Positions 1 to 10,572 of a DNA stretch of 64,000 nucleotides are shown here, in pieces. The stretch spans positions 1-64,000 of the forward strand of contig JACPZX010000078.1 of assembly GCA_016195325.1 (NCBI GenBank), written 5' to 3'. The translations under genes were made by a program, and so were the position numbers. This stretch comes from Acidobacteriota bacterium (GTDB lineage: Bacteria; Acidobacteriota; Polarisedimenticolia; JACPZX01). Under the pieces are notes generated by a model. That model searched no databases and was not told the origin of the DNA. It was given only the letters and a program-made list of their open reading frames with translations. Positions within the stretch are counted from its first letter, which is position 1; each line of letters opens with the position of its first letter.

Positions 1-1158
1 CCACGACCCGGCCGTCCACGCCCAGGTCGATCGTCGCCGGGATTTCGATCGCGTGGAGGAGATCCGCGCTCCAGCCGGCGATCAGGATCGCGGCGGCGCC
101 ACCGGCGAGCGACAGGAGGAACCCCTCGGTGAGAAGCTGCCTCACGATCCGCCCGCGGCTGGCCCCGAGAGAGACCCGCACCGCCAGCTCCGGGCCGCGC
201 GACGCCGCTCGGGCCAGGAGGAGCCCCGCGACGTTGGCGCACGCGACGAGGAGGACCAGCGCCGCCACCCCCGTCAGAAGCGTGAGGATGGCGAGGATGT
301 TGTCACGATCCGCGTGGCCCACGCGCGACGCCGCCTCCACGATCAGCGTGCGGCCGCGGTTCGTCTCGGGGTGCGCCACGTCGATCCGGTCTGCGATCAC
401 CCCGAGCGCCGCGGCGGCCGCCTCGCGCGTCACGCCGGTCCGGAGCCTTCCGATCAGGCCGAGCCAGGCCGAGCCGCGCGCGCCGAGCCAGTTCCTCCCC
501 GGGATCACGTCCGCCTGCATCGCGAGCGGAATCCAGGCCTCCGGGACCCGCTCGACCTCGATCCCGGCGAACCACGGCGGGGCGACGCCGACGATGGTGA
601 AGGGCTTTCCGTTCACGACGAGCGACCGCCCGAGAATGGCGGGGTCCGCGCCGAAGCGATCCCGGAAGGCGGCGTAGCTCAGCACGGCCACCGGATGCGC
701 TCCGGGCGCACGATCCTCCTCGGGGACGAAGGTGCGGCCGAGCGCCGCCGGCACGCCGAGCACGTCGAAGTAGTTTCCGGACACGAGGGCCGCCGTCCCC
801 CGCTCCGGCTGCTCGCCGCGCAGGAGGCTGACGTGCGTGGGGAACTCCGCCGCGAGGCCGGCGAGCACCTCGCCCCCACCGTCCCGCAGATCGAGATAGT
901 CGGGGTGCGAGGATCCGGTGACCGTGGCGCGCTCGGGCGCCTCCGGCCGCACCGCCCGCGTGTAGAGGCGGACGAGCCGCGACGGGTCCTTCGCGGGGAG
1001 CGGTCTCAGGAAGATGGCGTTGACGAGGCTGAAAATCGTCGAGTTCGCGCCGATGCCCAAGCCCAGGCAGAGGATCGCGGTGAGCGTGAAGCCCGGAGTC
1101 GCGCGGAGGCACCGTGCGCCGTAGCGGAGATCCTGCGCCAGATCTTCGAACAGCCTCA

Positions 1159-1159
<1 letters not shown>
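1..1159 (-). CDS. ABC transporter permease, MacB/FtsX-like (ADOP type), 3' end beyond window
   Basis: Inner-membrane permease of a MacB-type exporter. The reading frame is open from the ATG at 1159 to the left edge (about 386 codons), so the C-terminal part is missing. The N-terminus reads [19 protein letters not shown] and is followed by a first membrane segment with [20 protein letters not shown], the hallmark of the long 'duplicated orphan permease' group in acidobacteria. A MacB_PCD-like periplasmic domain follows, then a second membrane region (about residues 285-310). The ATG overlaps the ATPase stop by one base (TGATG), which implies translational coupling. The substrate cannot be told from sequence. 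Confidence 0.9.
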
Positions 1160-1863
<704 letters not shown>

Positions 1864-1894
1864 CGAGTTCTCCTGCGTCGCGTCGTCTGTCGCG

Positions 1895-3151
1895 TCAGTT
1901 GAGTCGAATGCGGTCGAAGGCGTCCCACGCCGAGGTGTCGGAGAGGACCACGCGGTCGCCGAGGTTGAGCCCCTCGACGATTTCGATCGAGCTCACGGAG
2001 CTGCGTCCGAGCTTCACCTGGATCCGCGAGGCGCCGGCGCCGTCCGGGTCGAGCCTGAAGAGGCTCACGACGCTCTGCTCCTGCCCGAACGCCGGCCTCC
2101 CGACGAAGAGGACGTCCTTGAGGTTCTCGAGCTCGATCGCGCCGTCGACGGAGAGGTCGGGGCGGGCCCCCTTCGGGAGCGCCCCCTCCATCCGGACGTC
2201 CACGGTCACGGTGCCGTTCACCACCGCCGGATCGATGCGCGACACCTTCCCCGCCACCACGCCGTTGCGGGTGTCGATGGTCGCCGGCTGCCCGGGGAGG
2301 ATGTCCTTGGCCTGCGTCTCGGCGATCTTCAGCTCGGCCTTCAAATGCCCGGGCTCGGCCACCTTGGCGAGGATCGTCCCGGGGGTCACGCGCTGGCCGA
2401 CCTCGACGGGGAGCTGCTGGAGGACGCCGTCCTTCCCCGCGCGCACTCTCAGCCCCTCGAACTGGGTCCGGCGCAAATTTGCGAGGGCGCGGATCTGCGA
2501 GAGCTTGGCGTCCTGCGCCGCGAGCTGCGCGGCGTTCGAGTCCTCGAGGATGAGGAGGCGCTTCTTCTCGAGCTCGGTGCGGTTCCCCAGCTCGTCGGAG
2601 CGCACGTTCGAGAGCTTGACGTTCAGCGCGGAGACGAGGCCGCTCTTGCCGAGCTCGGTGTCGGCCTCGGCCTGCAGCTTCGCCTGGTGGTACTCGGCCT
2701 CCACCTGGGCCGCAGCCGCCTGCTCGGTGAGGAGCTGGCTCTCGAGCCTCACCTTCAGATCGGTGAGATCGGCCTCGGCCGCCTTGAGGTTGAGCGCGGC
2801 GTCCTGCGCGCTCAGCTCCAGCTCGGGATTGCTGAGCTCGAGGATCACCGTCTCCGGCGTGACGGGCGTGCTGCCGGGCCGGAGCAGGATCTTCTCGACG
2901 CGCCCGTCGGTCGTGGCCGGGATCCAGTTCACGTCCTCGGCGACGAGCGTCCCCGACCCTCGCACCTGGCGGAGGAAGGGGCCGCGCTTCACCGTGTCGA
3001 TGTAGAGAGTCCCCTTGTCGACCCCCGGGGCGGCAGGCTTCAGGCGCGAGAGCCCGAGCGTCACCGCCAGGAGCGCGACGACGGTGGCGGCAGTAATAAT
3101 GATGCGGCGCCGCTTCCGCTGTTGCGCCAGTTCCGGCCTTGCGATATCCAT
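1895..3151 (-). CDS. HlyD/MacA-like periplasmic adaptor (membrane fusion) protein
   Basis: Membrane-anchored periplasmic adaptor linking the inner-membrane ABC exporter to an outer-membrane channel. It has one N-terminal membrane helix (about residues 16-35), then a split biotinyl-lipoyl-like region around a long coiled coil rich in Ala, Glu and Leu (about 110-240), then beta-barrel and membrane-proximal domains. I chose the ATG at 3151, 5 bases after a GAAGGGAG ribosome site. An in-frame GTG at 3166 would add five residues but would put that site inside the gene. It is first in the operon with the ATPase and permease. A perfect TTGACA box lies about 70 bases upstream on the minus strand, without a convincing -10. 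Confidence 0.92.
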   Translation of the reverse strand: MDIARPELAQQRKRRRIIITAATVVALLAVTLGLSRLKPAAPGVDKGTLYIDTVKRGPFLRQVRGSGTLVAEDVNWIPATTDGRVEKILLRPGSTPVTPETVILELSNPELELSAQDAALNLKAAEADLTDLKVRLESQLLTEQAAAAQVEAEYHQAKLQAEADTELGKSGLVSALNVKLSNVRSDELGNRTELEKKRLLILEDSNAAQLAAQDAKLSQIRALANLRRTQFEGLRVRAGKDGVLQQLPVEVGQRVTPGTILAKVAEPGHLKAELKIAETQAKDILPGQPATIDTRNGVVAGKVSRIDPAVVNGTVTVDVRMEGALPKGARPDLSVDGAIELENLKDVLFVGRPAFGQEQSVVSLFRLDPDGAGASRIQVKLGRSSVSSIEIVEGLNLGDRVVLSDTSAWDAFDRIRLN

Positions 3152-3329
3152 CGGGGCTCCCTTCACGAGCGTTCAGACGCGGGCGTTCAGCCGATCCTAT
3201 GTCAAGGCGTGTGCCATGTCGGAGCTTGGGGAGAAGCGCTGGTGATTGAGTGAGTTGCGCCGGCGCCGGGCCTCGCCGCGGAGTGGTGGAGTGTCCGCAA
3301 TTGGGACGTCGCTGTCCCGCAAGCGGCGC

Positions 3330-5195
3330 TCAGGTCACCCCGGCCGCTTCGCCCCAGATGGCGTAGGCGAGAAGAGCCCAGAACGTCCCCTCCCGCCCGC
3401 GCCGATAGACCTCGACGGGCTGGGAGATCCACCCCGGGAGACCCGGGAGGTGCCGGCGCAGCGCGGCAGAGCCGAGGATCGTGCCGCGAATCCAGTCGCC
3501 GCGGCGGCCCAGGAGCTCGCGCATGTTCCCGAACCGGAACCCCCGCTTCCTCTGCGTGCGCGACGTCTCGGGGACCCTCCCCTTCGCCCACCACCTCAGG
3601 ATCCGCTTGGTGTTCGCGACGCCCGGCCAGGGGCTCACGCGCATCGAGGGGGGAAGCGAGAGGATGAGGTCGACCAGATCCCGATCGAGGTACGGGAGGC
3701 GCAGCTCGGCCGACGAGGCCATCGACGCCGAGTCGGCATACGAGACGACGTGGGCCGACAGGAAGGTGTGGAGCATGACCTCCTGGATGCGATCGAGCGC
3801 CGAGGCCTCGCCGTCGCAGTTGCCGTAGAGACGATCGATGACGCCGAGGTATCGCTCGGGCGGCAGAGCAGGGGCGAAGAGATCCGCGACGTCGCCGGGC
3901 GGAAGGGGGCGCTGCGTCAGATACCGGGCGGCGGCGGGGACGAGCCTCAGCGGCGCGCGCAGGAGGGCGGCCCGCCTCTGCGCCACGGGCTCGTCGCCGT
4001 TGGTGAGGAGGTCCACCCACCGCATCAGCGCGGGAAGCGGGATCGCGCAGGCGCGGCTGAGCGCGGCGAGGCGGAAGCGCTCCTGGCTCAGGCGGTAGCC
4101 CCCGAGCACCTCGTCCCCTCCGTGCCCGCAGAGGAAGACGGTCGCGGTGGGGCGCGCCGCGCGGATCAGCGACCAGGTGCCGAAGGCCGCCCCGTCGCCG
4201 ATCGGCTCGGTGAGGTTCGAGAAGGCGGGCTGAAGCTGCGCGAGGATCTCGTCGTAGCTGACCGCGTGGCGGCCGCCGGCCGCCCCCGCCGCTCCCGACG
4301 CCGCGTTTTCACTCACGGCCTTGTACGTGTACGTCGTGACGTCCACGCCGGCCTCGCCGAGAGCCGCGTGGATGCCGTTGCTGTCGATGCCGTCGCTGAG
4401 GAGCAGGGCCACGGGGACGTCCCCGACCGTGCATCGGCGGGCCGCGCGCACGAGCCTGTGTCCGAACTCCTCCGCCGCCTCGTGGCGGGTGAGCGGGCGG
4501 GCGCCCTCTCCCGCGCGACGGAAGCGCGGCGCCCACCACCTCCTGATCTCCATGCCTCCCGCGTCGATCTTCAGGAGGTGACCGGGGGAGAGCTTCACCA
4601 CCTCGCTCATGACGGTGCGTGGGCTCACGACGTACCGGAGGGCGAGGTACTCGACCAGCGACGCGCGAGAGGTCTCGCGCGACACCCATCCGGCCTTCAG
4701 GAGCGCCCCGATGCTCGAGGAGAAGGCCAGCGTTCCGGCCGCCCGGTGGTAGTAGAGGGGCTTCTCGCCGAAGCGATCGCGGGCGAGCCACAGCCGCCGC
4801 GCCCCCGACTCGTACAGCGCGAAGGCGAACTGCCCGGCCAGGCGGTCGAGGCACGCGCTCCCCCACTTCTCCCACGCGAGGAGGAGGATCTCGGTGTCCG
4901 ACGTGGAGCGGAGGGCCCGCCGGTCGATCCCCATCTCGTCGATCAGCTCGCGAAAGTTGTAGATCTCGCCGTTAAAGGTGACGACGAGATCGCCGCGCGA
5001 GGAGCGCATCGGCTGGCTCCCGTTCGCCGAGAGATCGACGATGGCGAGCCGCCGGTGGCCGAGCGTCACCGGCCCTTCGGAGGCGATCCCCTCGCCGTCG
5101 GGGCCGCGGAGCTTCATCGCGTCGAGCATCGACTGGACGACGGGGCGGTCGTCCCCCGCATCCCCCGACCGGTACACCCCCGCGATGCCGCACAT
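3330..5195 (-). CDS. asnB: Asparagine synthase (glutamine-hydrolysing)-like amidotransferase
   Basis: Class II glutamine amidotransferase fused to an asparagine-synthetase domain, 621 residues. The N-terminus is MCGIAGVYRSG, so after Met removal Cys2 is the glutaminase nucleophile. GHRRLAIVDLS and TFNGEIYNFRELI complete the glutaminase pocket. The synthetase half deviates from housekeeping AsnB: the pyrophosphate loop is LLSDGIDSN rather than SGGxDSS, and the usual SGEGADELFGGY is CGHGGDEVLGGY. It may therefore amidate something other than aspartate, as seen in surface-polysaccharide clusters; that is inference. It lies 18 bp behind the tandem hydrolase gene and is probably co-transcribed with it. 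Confidence 0.88.
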   Translation of the reverse strand: MCGIAGVYRSGDAGDDRPVVQSMLDAMKLRGPDGEGIASEGPVTLGHRRLAIVDLSANGSQPMRSSRGDLVVTFNGEIYNFRELIDEMGIDRRALRSTSDTEILLLAWEKWGSACLDRLAGQFAFALYESGARRLWLARDRFGEKPLYYHRAAGTLAFSSSIGALLKAGWVSRETSRASLVEYLALRYVVSPRTVMSEVVKLSPGHLLKIDAGGMEIRRWWAPRFRRAGEGARPLTRHEAAEEFGHRLVRAARRCTVGDVPVALLLSDGIDSNGIHAALGEAGVDVTTYTYKAVSENAASGAAGAAGGRHAVSYDEILAQLQPAFSNLTEPIGDGAAFGTWSLIRAARPTATVFLCGHGGDEVLGGYRLSQERFRLAALSRACAIPLPALMRWVDLLTNGDEPVAQRRAALLRAPLRLVPAAARYLTQRPLPPGDVADLFAPALPPERYLGVIDRLYGNCDGEASALDRIQEVMLHTFLSAHVVSYADSASMASSAELRLPYLDRDLVDLILSLPPSMRVSPWPGVANTKRILRWWAKGRVPETSRTQRKRGFRFGNMRELLGRRGDWIRGTILGSAALRRHLPGLPGWISQPVEVYRRGREGTFWALLAYAIWGEAAGVT

Positions 5196-5213
5196 GGTGC
5201 CGCCCCCCCGCTC

Positions 5214-6902
5214 TCAGTCCGCCGGCAATCCGAGCTTCTTCCGGATGAAAGCGATCGTCTTCGCCGCGATCTCCTCGGCCGTCCCGTCGGCGAGGACGTC
5301 GAAGCCGGGGCGCCCCCGGGGGTGATCGAGAACCTCGACGGTCCCCCCCGCGGCGCGCGCCGCGTCGACGAAGCGGCTCATCGTCTCGAGGATCCTCGCG
5401 TCGTCGAGATCCGCGCGCACGACGAGGAAGGGCGGCGGCGCCCCCTTCCCGGCCGCGAGGTAGGCCGCGGGGCTGTAGTTGGCGAGCGTGTCGTCGAGGA
5501 CGCGCAGGGGGAACCGCTTCCGGAGGGGGCGCAGGTCGAGCGGGCCGTACGAGGCCACGGCGCATCGCACGCCCTTCTGCGGGGCGTCGAGCGCCGCCGT
5601 CATCGCGTAGGGAACGGCCGAGCCGAAGGCCCAGACCGCCACGCGATCGCCGTCCACTCCGAGCTCCGCGGCGCGATCCCGCGCGCACCGCATCGCGCTC
5701 TCGACGTCCGCCGCCGCCTCCCGGAGCCTGAAGCCCTCGTCCGACGAGCGATGGCGCACGGCGAGCGCCGCGACCCCCGAGGCCGCGAGGAGGCGGCCGT
5801 AAGAAGAGATGATGGGCCAGTCGGGAGGATCTCCCGCCGCGCCGTCGGGAGCGTCGGCGTGGACCAGGATCATCACCGGGGGGCGCGCGCCGGCGGCCGC
5901 CGGGGAGTAGAGATCCGCGAGAAGGGGCGCTTTCCCCCCCCGGCCGCAGGCGACGTCGCGGGTGACGCGGACCGCGTCGGTCCCGGCGATCCTGTAGGCG
6001 ACGCCGCGCGCGACCATGGAGGGGGTGATCTCGCTGGCGCTCAGTTCGGTGGGTACGGCCGCGACCTTCGGCTCGCTCGATCGGCTCACCCCGACTCCGA
6101 GCTGCGCTGTGAGCCACGCGTCGCGATCTTCGGCCGCGGCAGGGTCGTTCAGCTCGTGGCCGCTGTCGTACCACTTCGATACCTTCGGCTCCCCCGCCGC
6201 CCGCTCGTAGGCGAGAGAGTCTGTCTCGCGGACGCCGATGTCGAACCGGGCCCACTGGAAGAAGATGGAGGAAGGCGACGAGCGGCCGACGAAGTGGACG
6301 GCGTCGAGCGGCTCGTTCAGCTCGCCGGCCAGGAGGGCGTAAGCCTTGAACCTTTTCTCCACACCGGCGACGACTCCCCCCCATGTCGCGCCGACGCCGT
6401 GGCCGACGTACGCGAGGCGCGCGGGGTCGACCTCCGGGAGCGCCAGCAGCACGTCGGCCGCGCGCCGGATCGCCACGACCGTCCTGACGCAGGCGGCGCG
6501 GTGAGTCTCGGGACTCGAGAGATCTCCGTCCTCAACGCGCCACGGCGCGTCGAGGAGGATCGACTCGACCCCGGTGCGGGCCAGGTGGAGCGCCTCGGGG
6601 AGGAACGAGGCCCGGCTCCCCTCCTCGCCGTGCACGAAGACGACGCCCGCGAACGCCCCCTTCCCGTCCGGCACGACGAGGTACCCCGCGACGCGCCCTC
6701 CCTTCGGGCTCGCGTACGAGATATCCAGGATTTTCGCGCCTTCGCGCGCAAGCGGGCTCGCGATCTTCACGTCGAGAGGCGCCGCGGCGTCGTAGTCGAA
6801 GGCCTTCGCCCGCTCCTCCCACGAAAGGTCCGCCGCCGCGAGCGGGGCGGCGGCGAGGGCCAGCGCCACCGCGAGGCCGAGGCCGAAGACGAGGTGCTTC
6901 AC
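5214..6902 (-). CDS. Secreted tandem alpha/beta-hydrolase-fold protein with degenerate active sites
   Basis: 562 residues with a signal peptide (about 1-23, cut near AAA-DLSW) and two alpha/beta-hydrolase domains. In the first, the nucleophile elbow is YVGHGVGA, where Gly replaces the expected Ser or Cys; a YDSGHEL segment could be its His loop. In the second, the elbow reads WAFGSAVP instead of GxSxG, and the usual G-x-H-G-F-D motif is GRPGFD, so the catalytic His is absent. Either the chemistry is altered or the protein is a non-enzymatic binder. The GTG start at 6902 overlaps the molybdenum-hydroxylase stop (GTGA), so it is coupled to that operon. Confidence 0.8.
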   Translation of the reverse strand: MKHLVFGLGLAVALALAAAPLAAADLSWEERAKAFDYDAAAPLDVKIASPLAREGAKILDISYASPKGGRVAGYLVVPDGKGAFAGVVFVHGEEGSRASFLPEALHLARTGVESILLDAPWRVEDGDLSSPETHRAACVRTVVAIRRAADVLLALPEVDPARLAYVGHGVGATWGGVVAGVEKRFKAYALLAGELNEPLDAVHFVGRSSPSSIFFQWARFDIGVRETDSLAYERAAGEPKVSKWYDSGHELNDPAAAEDRDAWLTAQLGVGVSRSSEPKVAAVPTELSASEITPSMVARGVAYRIAGTDAVRVTRDVACGRGGKAPLLADLYSPAAAGARPPVMILVHADAPDGAAGDPPDWPIISSYGRLLAASGVAALAVRHRSSDEGFRLREAAADVESAMRCARDRAAELGVDGDRVAVWAFGSAVPYAMTAALDAPQKGVRCAVASYGPLDLRPLRKRFPLRVLDDTLANYSPAAYLAAGKGAPPPFLVVRADLDDARILETMSRFVDAARAAGGTVEVLDHPRGRPGFDVLADGTAEEIAAKTIAFIRKKLGLPAD

Positions 6903-9055
6903 GACGTGGCGCGCCTCGGTGAGGGAAGCCGCGCGGCGGCGCGCAGCGGAAGGCGCCGGAGTCGCCGCCCCGTCGCGGCGAAGAGGGCGTTCGCCACGGC
7001 GGGGGCGATGACGGGGACCGCGGGCTCACCGACGCCGCTCGGCTCCTCGTCGCTCGGCACGATGTGCACCTCGACCTCGGGCATCGCGTCCATGCGCAGG
7101 ACCGGGTACTCGTCGAAGTTCCGCTGCTGCACCCGCCCCTTGTCGAGCGTGATCTCGCCGTAGAGCGCGGCCGAGAGGCCGAAGACGATCCCCCCCTCCA
7201 TCTGCGCGGCGACCGTGTCGGGGTTCACGACGCGCCCGCAGTCGACGGCGCAGACGACCCGGTGCACCCGGATCGTCCCGTCGTCCGCGACGCTCACCTC
7301 GGCCACCTGCGCGACGTAGCTGCCGAACGACGCCGCGGCGGCTATCCCGCGCCCCCGGCCCGCCGTCACCGGCGTTCCCCATCCGGCCTTCGCCGCGGCC
7401 AGCTCGAGGACACGCAGGAGGCGCGGCGCCTTCGCGAGGTGCCGGCGCCGCATCTCGAGCGGATCCCTCTTCGCCGCGGCGCACAGCTCGTCAAAGAAGG
7501 ACTCGGTGGCGAAGGCGTTCTGCGACGCGTAGACCGACCGCCACCACCCCGTGGGGACCGGCGTGTTCGACATGACGTAGTCGACGAGGTGGTTCGGGAT
7601 GACGTAGCCGAAGTCCGCCGCGCCGTCCACGGCCTGGGTGTCGAGGCCCCCCGGGGCGCCTGCCCCTCGCTGCCCGCGGATCGACGGCGCGACGACCCGG
7701 TGCGTCCAGGCGATGATCGCCCCGTCGGCGCCGACGGCCCCGGCGAGCTGATGCCGGCTGCCCGGGCGGTAGAAATCGTTCCTCATGTCCTCTTCGCGAT
7801 CGTAGACGAGCTTCACCGGCGCGCCGGCGAGCTGCGAGAGGTAGACGGCCTCGGCCGCGTAGTCGGCCTCGAGACGGCGCCCGAACCCGCCGCCGATCAG
7901 CGTGACGTGCACGCGGATCGCGCTCGCGGGAAGGCGCGTGATTCGCTGAGCCGTCGCGAGAACGCTGGCGGGGACCTGGGTCGGCGCCCAGATCTCGCAG
8001 CGATCCTCGCGCACATCCGCGATGCAATTCTGAGGCTCCATCGGCGCGTGCGCGAGGAAGGGGAGCTCGTAGACCGCGGCGATCTTCGTCGCAGCTTTCG
8101 CGAGCGCCACCTTCGCGTCCCCGGCCTTCTGCGCGACGGCCCCCTCGGAGGCGCCCGCCTCCTCCCACTGCTTCCGGATGGCGTCGCTTCCGAGGGTTGC
8201 GTACTCCCCTTCGTCCCAGTCGATCTCGAGTCGGCGGCGCCCTTCGAGCACCGCCCACATCGTCTTGCCGAGGACGGCGACCCCCGATCGGAAGACGACG
8301 ACCTGCGTGACGCCGGGGACGTCGAGGGTCTTCGTCGGGTCGTGGGAGGCCGGGCGCCCCCGGAGCACGGGGCAGCGCGCGACGGCGGCGTAGAGCATCC
8401 CGGGGATCATCGTGTCGATCCCGTAGATCGCGGCCCCGCGGACCTTGTCGGGGAGATCGACTCGCGGCGTCGCGTGGCCGACGATGGAGAAGGTCTTCGG
8501 GTCCTTGAGACGCGGTGCGGCGGGCACGGGGAGCTTCGACGCCCGCTCGGCGAGCGATCCGTAGCCGAGCTTCCGGCTCGTGGCCGCGTGAATCACCGAT
8601 CCCGATTCGGTGCGGCACGAGGAGGCGGGAACGCCCCATGTCGCCGCCGCGGCCGCCACCAGCATCTCGCGCGCGGCGGCCCCCGCCTTCCGCAGCGGCG
8701 TGAACGAGTCGTGCACTCCCGAGCTCCCGCCGGTGTCCTGATCCTCGAACGCGTCGTCGAGGTCGGCCTGAACCACGCGGACGCTCTTCCAGTCGGCGTC
8801 CAGCTCCTCGGCGACGATCATCGGGAGGGCGGTCATGACCCCCTGCCCCATCTCGGACTTCGCGAACCAGATGGTGATCTCGCCATCGGGTGCGACGCGG
8901 AGCCACGCGTTCGGCTTGAACCCCGTCGCCGCGGCCGCGCCCGCGGCGGGAGCTTCCGCCCCCTCCGAGGCTCCGCCCAGGGTGAACCCCACCACGAGCC
9001 CGGCGCCGGCGGTGACGCCCGCCCTCAGAAACCCGCGGCGATCCAGAGTCGTCAT
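6899..9055 (-). CDS. Molybdopterin-binding large subunit, isoquinoline 1-oxidoreductase-beta type aldehyde oxidase/xanthine dehydrogenase family
   Basis: Large subunit (718 residues) of a periplasmic molybdenum hydroxylase. The start at 9055 gives [13 protein letters not shown], a twin-arginine export signal typical of IorB-type subunits. [36 protein letters not shown] and the closing [18 protein letters not shown] match the family. The ATG overlaps the small-subunit stop (ATGA). An upstream extension of this frame runs through the small-subunit gene and is not real. The likely role is oxidation of an aldehyde or N-heterocycle with electrons passed to the [2Fe-2S] subunit; the substrate is unknown. 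It needs the molybdenum cofactor (MCD type in IorB relatives). Confidence 0.93.
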   Translation of the reverse strand: MTTLDRRGFLRAGVTAGAGLVVGFTLGGASEGAEAPAAGAAAATGFKPNAWLRVAPDGEITIWFAKSEMGQGVMTALPMIVAEELDADWKSVRVVQADLDDAFEDQDTGGSSGVHDSFTPLRKAGAAAREMLVAAAAATWGVPASSCRTESGSVIHAATSRKLGYGSLAERASKLPVPAAPRLKDPKTFSIVGHATPRVDLPDKVRGAAIYGIDTMIPGMLYAAVARCPVLRGRPASHDPTKTLDVPGVTQVVVFRSGVAVLGKTMWAVLEGRRRLEIDWDEGEYATLGSDAIRKQWEEAGASEGAVAQKAGDAKVALAKAATKIAAVYELPFLAHAPMEPQNCIADVREDRCEIWAPTQVPASVLATAQRITRLPASAIRVHVTLIGGGFGRRLEADYAAEAVYLSQLAGAPVKLVYDREEDMRNDFYRPGSRHQLAGAVGADGAIIAWTHRVVAPSIRGQRGAGAPGGLDTQAVDGAADFGYVIPNHLVDYVMSNTPVPTGWWRSVYASQNAFATESFFDELCAAAKRDPLEMRRRHLAKAPRLLRVLELAAAKAGWGTPVTAGRGRGIAAAASFGSYVAQVAEVSVADDGTIRVHRVVCAVDCGRVVNPDTVAAQMEGGIVFGLSAALYGEITLDKGRVQQRNFDEYPVLRMDAMPEVEVHIVPSDEEPSGVGEPAVPVIAPAVANALFAATGRRLRRLPLRAAARLPSPRRATS

Positions 9056-9510
9056 CGCGGCCCCGAGGCGCGGAGGATCGCGCGCCTGATCCGGTTGTAG
9101 GTGCCGCACCGGCAGATGTTCCCTTGCATCGCGTCGTCGATGTCGGCCCCGGTCGGCTTCGGCTTCGCGGCGAGGAGTGCCGCGGCGGACATGATCTGCC
9201 CGGGCTGGCAGTAGCCGCACTGCGGCACCTGTTCTTCGATCCACGCCCTCTGGACGGGGTGCGATCCGTCGGGAGAGAGCCCCTCGATGGTCGTGATCTT
9301 CTTCCCGGGGATCGTCGAGGCCGGCGTGAGGCAGGAACGAACCGCCTCGCCGTCGACGTGGACGGTGCACGCCCCGCACAGCCCCGCGCCGCAGCCGAAT
9401 TTCGTCCCCGTCATCCCCAGCGTGTCGCGGAGCACCCAGAGGAGGGGCATCTCGTCGGGGACACTCACGTCCTGCGCCTTCCCGTTGAGGACGAACCGGA
9501 TCGTGGCCAC
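9052..9510 (-). CDS. [2Fe-2S] small subunit of the molybdenum hydroxylase (IorA type)
   Basis: 152 residues holding two [2Fe-2S] clusters. The plant-ferredoxin-like cluster uses [18 protein letters not shown] plus a later Cys (RSCLTPAS). The C-terminal helical cluster uses [11 protein letters not shown] and NICRCGTY. It partners the large subunit encoded directly downstream with a 4-bp overlap. It has no export signal of its own, as expected for IorA-type subunits carried out by the Tat signal of the large subunit (established for the family). It is first in the four-gene minus-strand run and divergent from the ECF sigma gene at 9649. Confidence 0.95.
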   Translation of the reverse strand: MATIRFVLNGKAQDVSVPDEMPLLWVLRDTLGMTGTKFGCGAGLCGACTVHVDGEAVRSCLTPASTIPGKKITTIEGLSPDGSHPVQRAWIEEQVPQCGYCQPGQIMSAAALLAAKPKPTGADIDDAMQGNICRCGTYNRIRRAILRASGPR

Positions 9511-9648
9511 GACGGCGATCTCCTGACGCGCATCCTGGTCGCGCGCCGGGAGAGTCTAGCCTCGCGTGAGGATCGTGTCCTATAGATTCCCCTCTCGGGG
9601 CACTCATCTCGCGTGAACCCAGGGGCGGCGTGAGGCCAGGAGCCGGCG

Positions 9649-10164
9649 ATGGCAAATCCCGCGGAGTTGGCCCCCGAGCTCGAGCGGCTCCACGACGAGG
9701 CCTACGCCTGGGCCCTCGCATGCTGCCGGTGGGACCGGGATGAAGGGACGGAAGTGCTTCAGACCACCTACGTAAAGATCCTCGACGGGCGCGCGCGGTT
9801 CGGTGGACGCTCGAGCCTGAAAACGTGGCTCTTCTCGGTCATCCACCGGACCGCCGCCGAGAGGCGCCGTCGCGCCGCGGTGCGGAGCTTCCTCCTTCGC
9901 GCGAGCGCGAACGGACACTCCGCTCCCCCCTCACCCGAGACACCGGAGTCGCTCCTCGCCGCCTCGGAGAGGAGCTCGAGCCTGACGCGGGCCCTGCGGC
10001 GCCTTTCGAGAAGACAGCTAGAGGTGCTGCACCTCGTCTTCTACCAGGAGATGAGCGTCGAGGAGGCTTCGAAAGTGCTCGACATCACGCTCGGCTCCGC
10101 GCGGACTCACTACGAGCGGGGGAAGAAGAGCCTTCGCCGGCTGCTCCGGGAGAAGAGCCGGTGA
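9649..10164 (+). CDS. ECF-type RNA polymerase sigma factor
   Basis: 171 residues with sigma region 2 (about 10-80, DEGTEVLQTTYVKIL and SSLKTWLFSVIHRTAAE) and sigma region 4 (about 115-170, LSRRQLEVLHLVFYQEMSVE, then a helix-turn-helix ending SARTHYERGKKSLRRLL). A CAGGAG ribosome site precedes the ATG. Its stop overlaps the GTG of the next gene (GTGA), and a CpxP-like periplasmic protein follows. This sigma / membrane protein / periplasmic sensor layout resembles metal or envelope stress systems. Positive autoregulation is plausible, but I see no clear ECF promoter. A TATAGAT box lies at about 9580. Confidence 0.92.
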   Translation: MANPAELAPELERLHDEAYAWALACCRWDRDEGTEVLQTTYVKILDGRARFGGRSSLKTWLFSVIHRTAAERRRRAAVRSFLLRASANGHSAPPSPETPESLLAASERSSSLTRALRRLSRRQLEVLHLVFYQEMSVEEASKVLDITLGSARTHYERGKKSLRRLLREKSR

Positions 10165-10559
10165 CCCGCCCGGGCGACGATCGCGAGATCGAGCGCGCCT
10201 TCTCGATCGCCCGCGACGAGGCGCGACGCCGCGCGCCGAAGTTCTCGCGCATGTGGGGCGAGGCCGGCCGGCTTGCCGCGGGCACTCGCGGGACGCCGCG
10301 GTGGCTGCCCCTCGCCGTGACGACCGCCGCGATCGTCGCCGTCGCCGCGGCCGGACTCCTCTTCGTGACCCGGCGCGGGGGGCCCCCGCGCGCGCAGCCG
10401 ACGGAGGCGGAGGCCGACATCACATCCTGGAGGGCGCCGACCGACGCTCTCCTGGAGACGCCCGGAATCGAGATCCTCACCACGCTTCCCGCCATCGGAC
10501 GGACGGCGCTCACCCCGACGTCCTGGAGCTCTTCGCATGAAGACGCCCACGTCGATTGA
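10161..10559 (+). CDS. Small single-pass membrane protein coupled to the sigma factor, putative anti-sigma-like
   Basis: 132 residues starting at GTG 10161 inside the sigma stop (GTGA). A charged N-terminal cytoplasmic part (about 1-50, rich in Arg, Asp and Glu) is followed by one membrane helix (LPLAVTTAAIVAVAAAGLLF) and an extracytoplasmic tail of about 60 residues. It lacks the HxxxCxxC zinc motif of classic anti-sigma factors. Position and topology suggest it tethers or inhibits the sigma factor, but I do not recognise the family. The tail may contact the CpxP-like protein encoded next. Confidence 0.75.
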   Translation: MTRPGDDREIERAFSIARDEARRRAPKFSRMWGEAGRLAAGTRGTPRWLPLAVTTAAIVAVAAAGLLFVTRRGGPPRAQPTEAEADITSWRAPTDALLETPGIEILTTLPAIGRTALTPTSWSSSHEDAHVD

Positions 10560-10572
10560 AGGAGATTGGAAG

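Noticed and set aside
3246-7163. 1305-codon plus-strand open frame
   Set aside because: It is antisense to asnB and the tandem hydrolase, is dominated by Arg/Gly/Pro/Glu, and shows no domain; such frames are typical GC-skew shadows.
6899-9721. 940-residue form of the molybdenum-hydroxylase large subunit
   Set aside because: The first 222 residues are a shifted frame of the small subunit; the real start at 9055 has a Tat signal and ATGA overlap.
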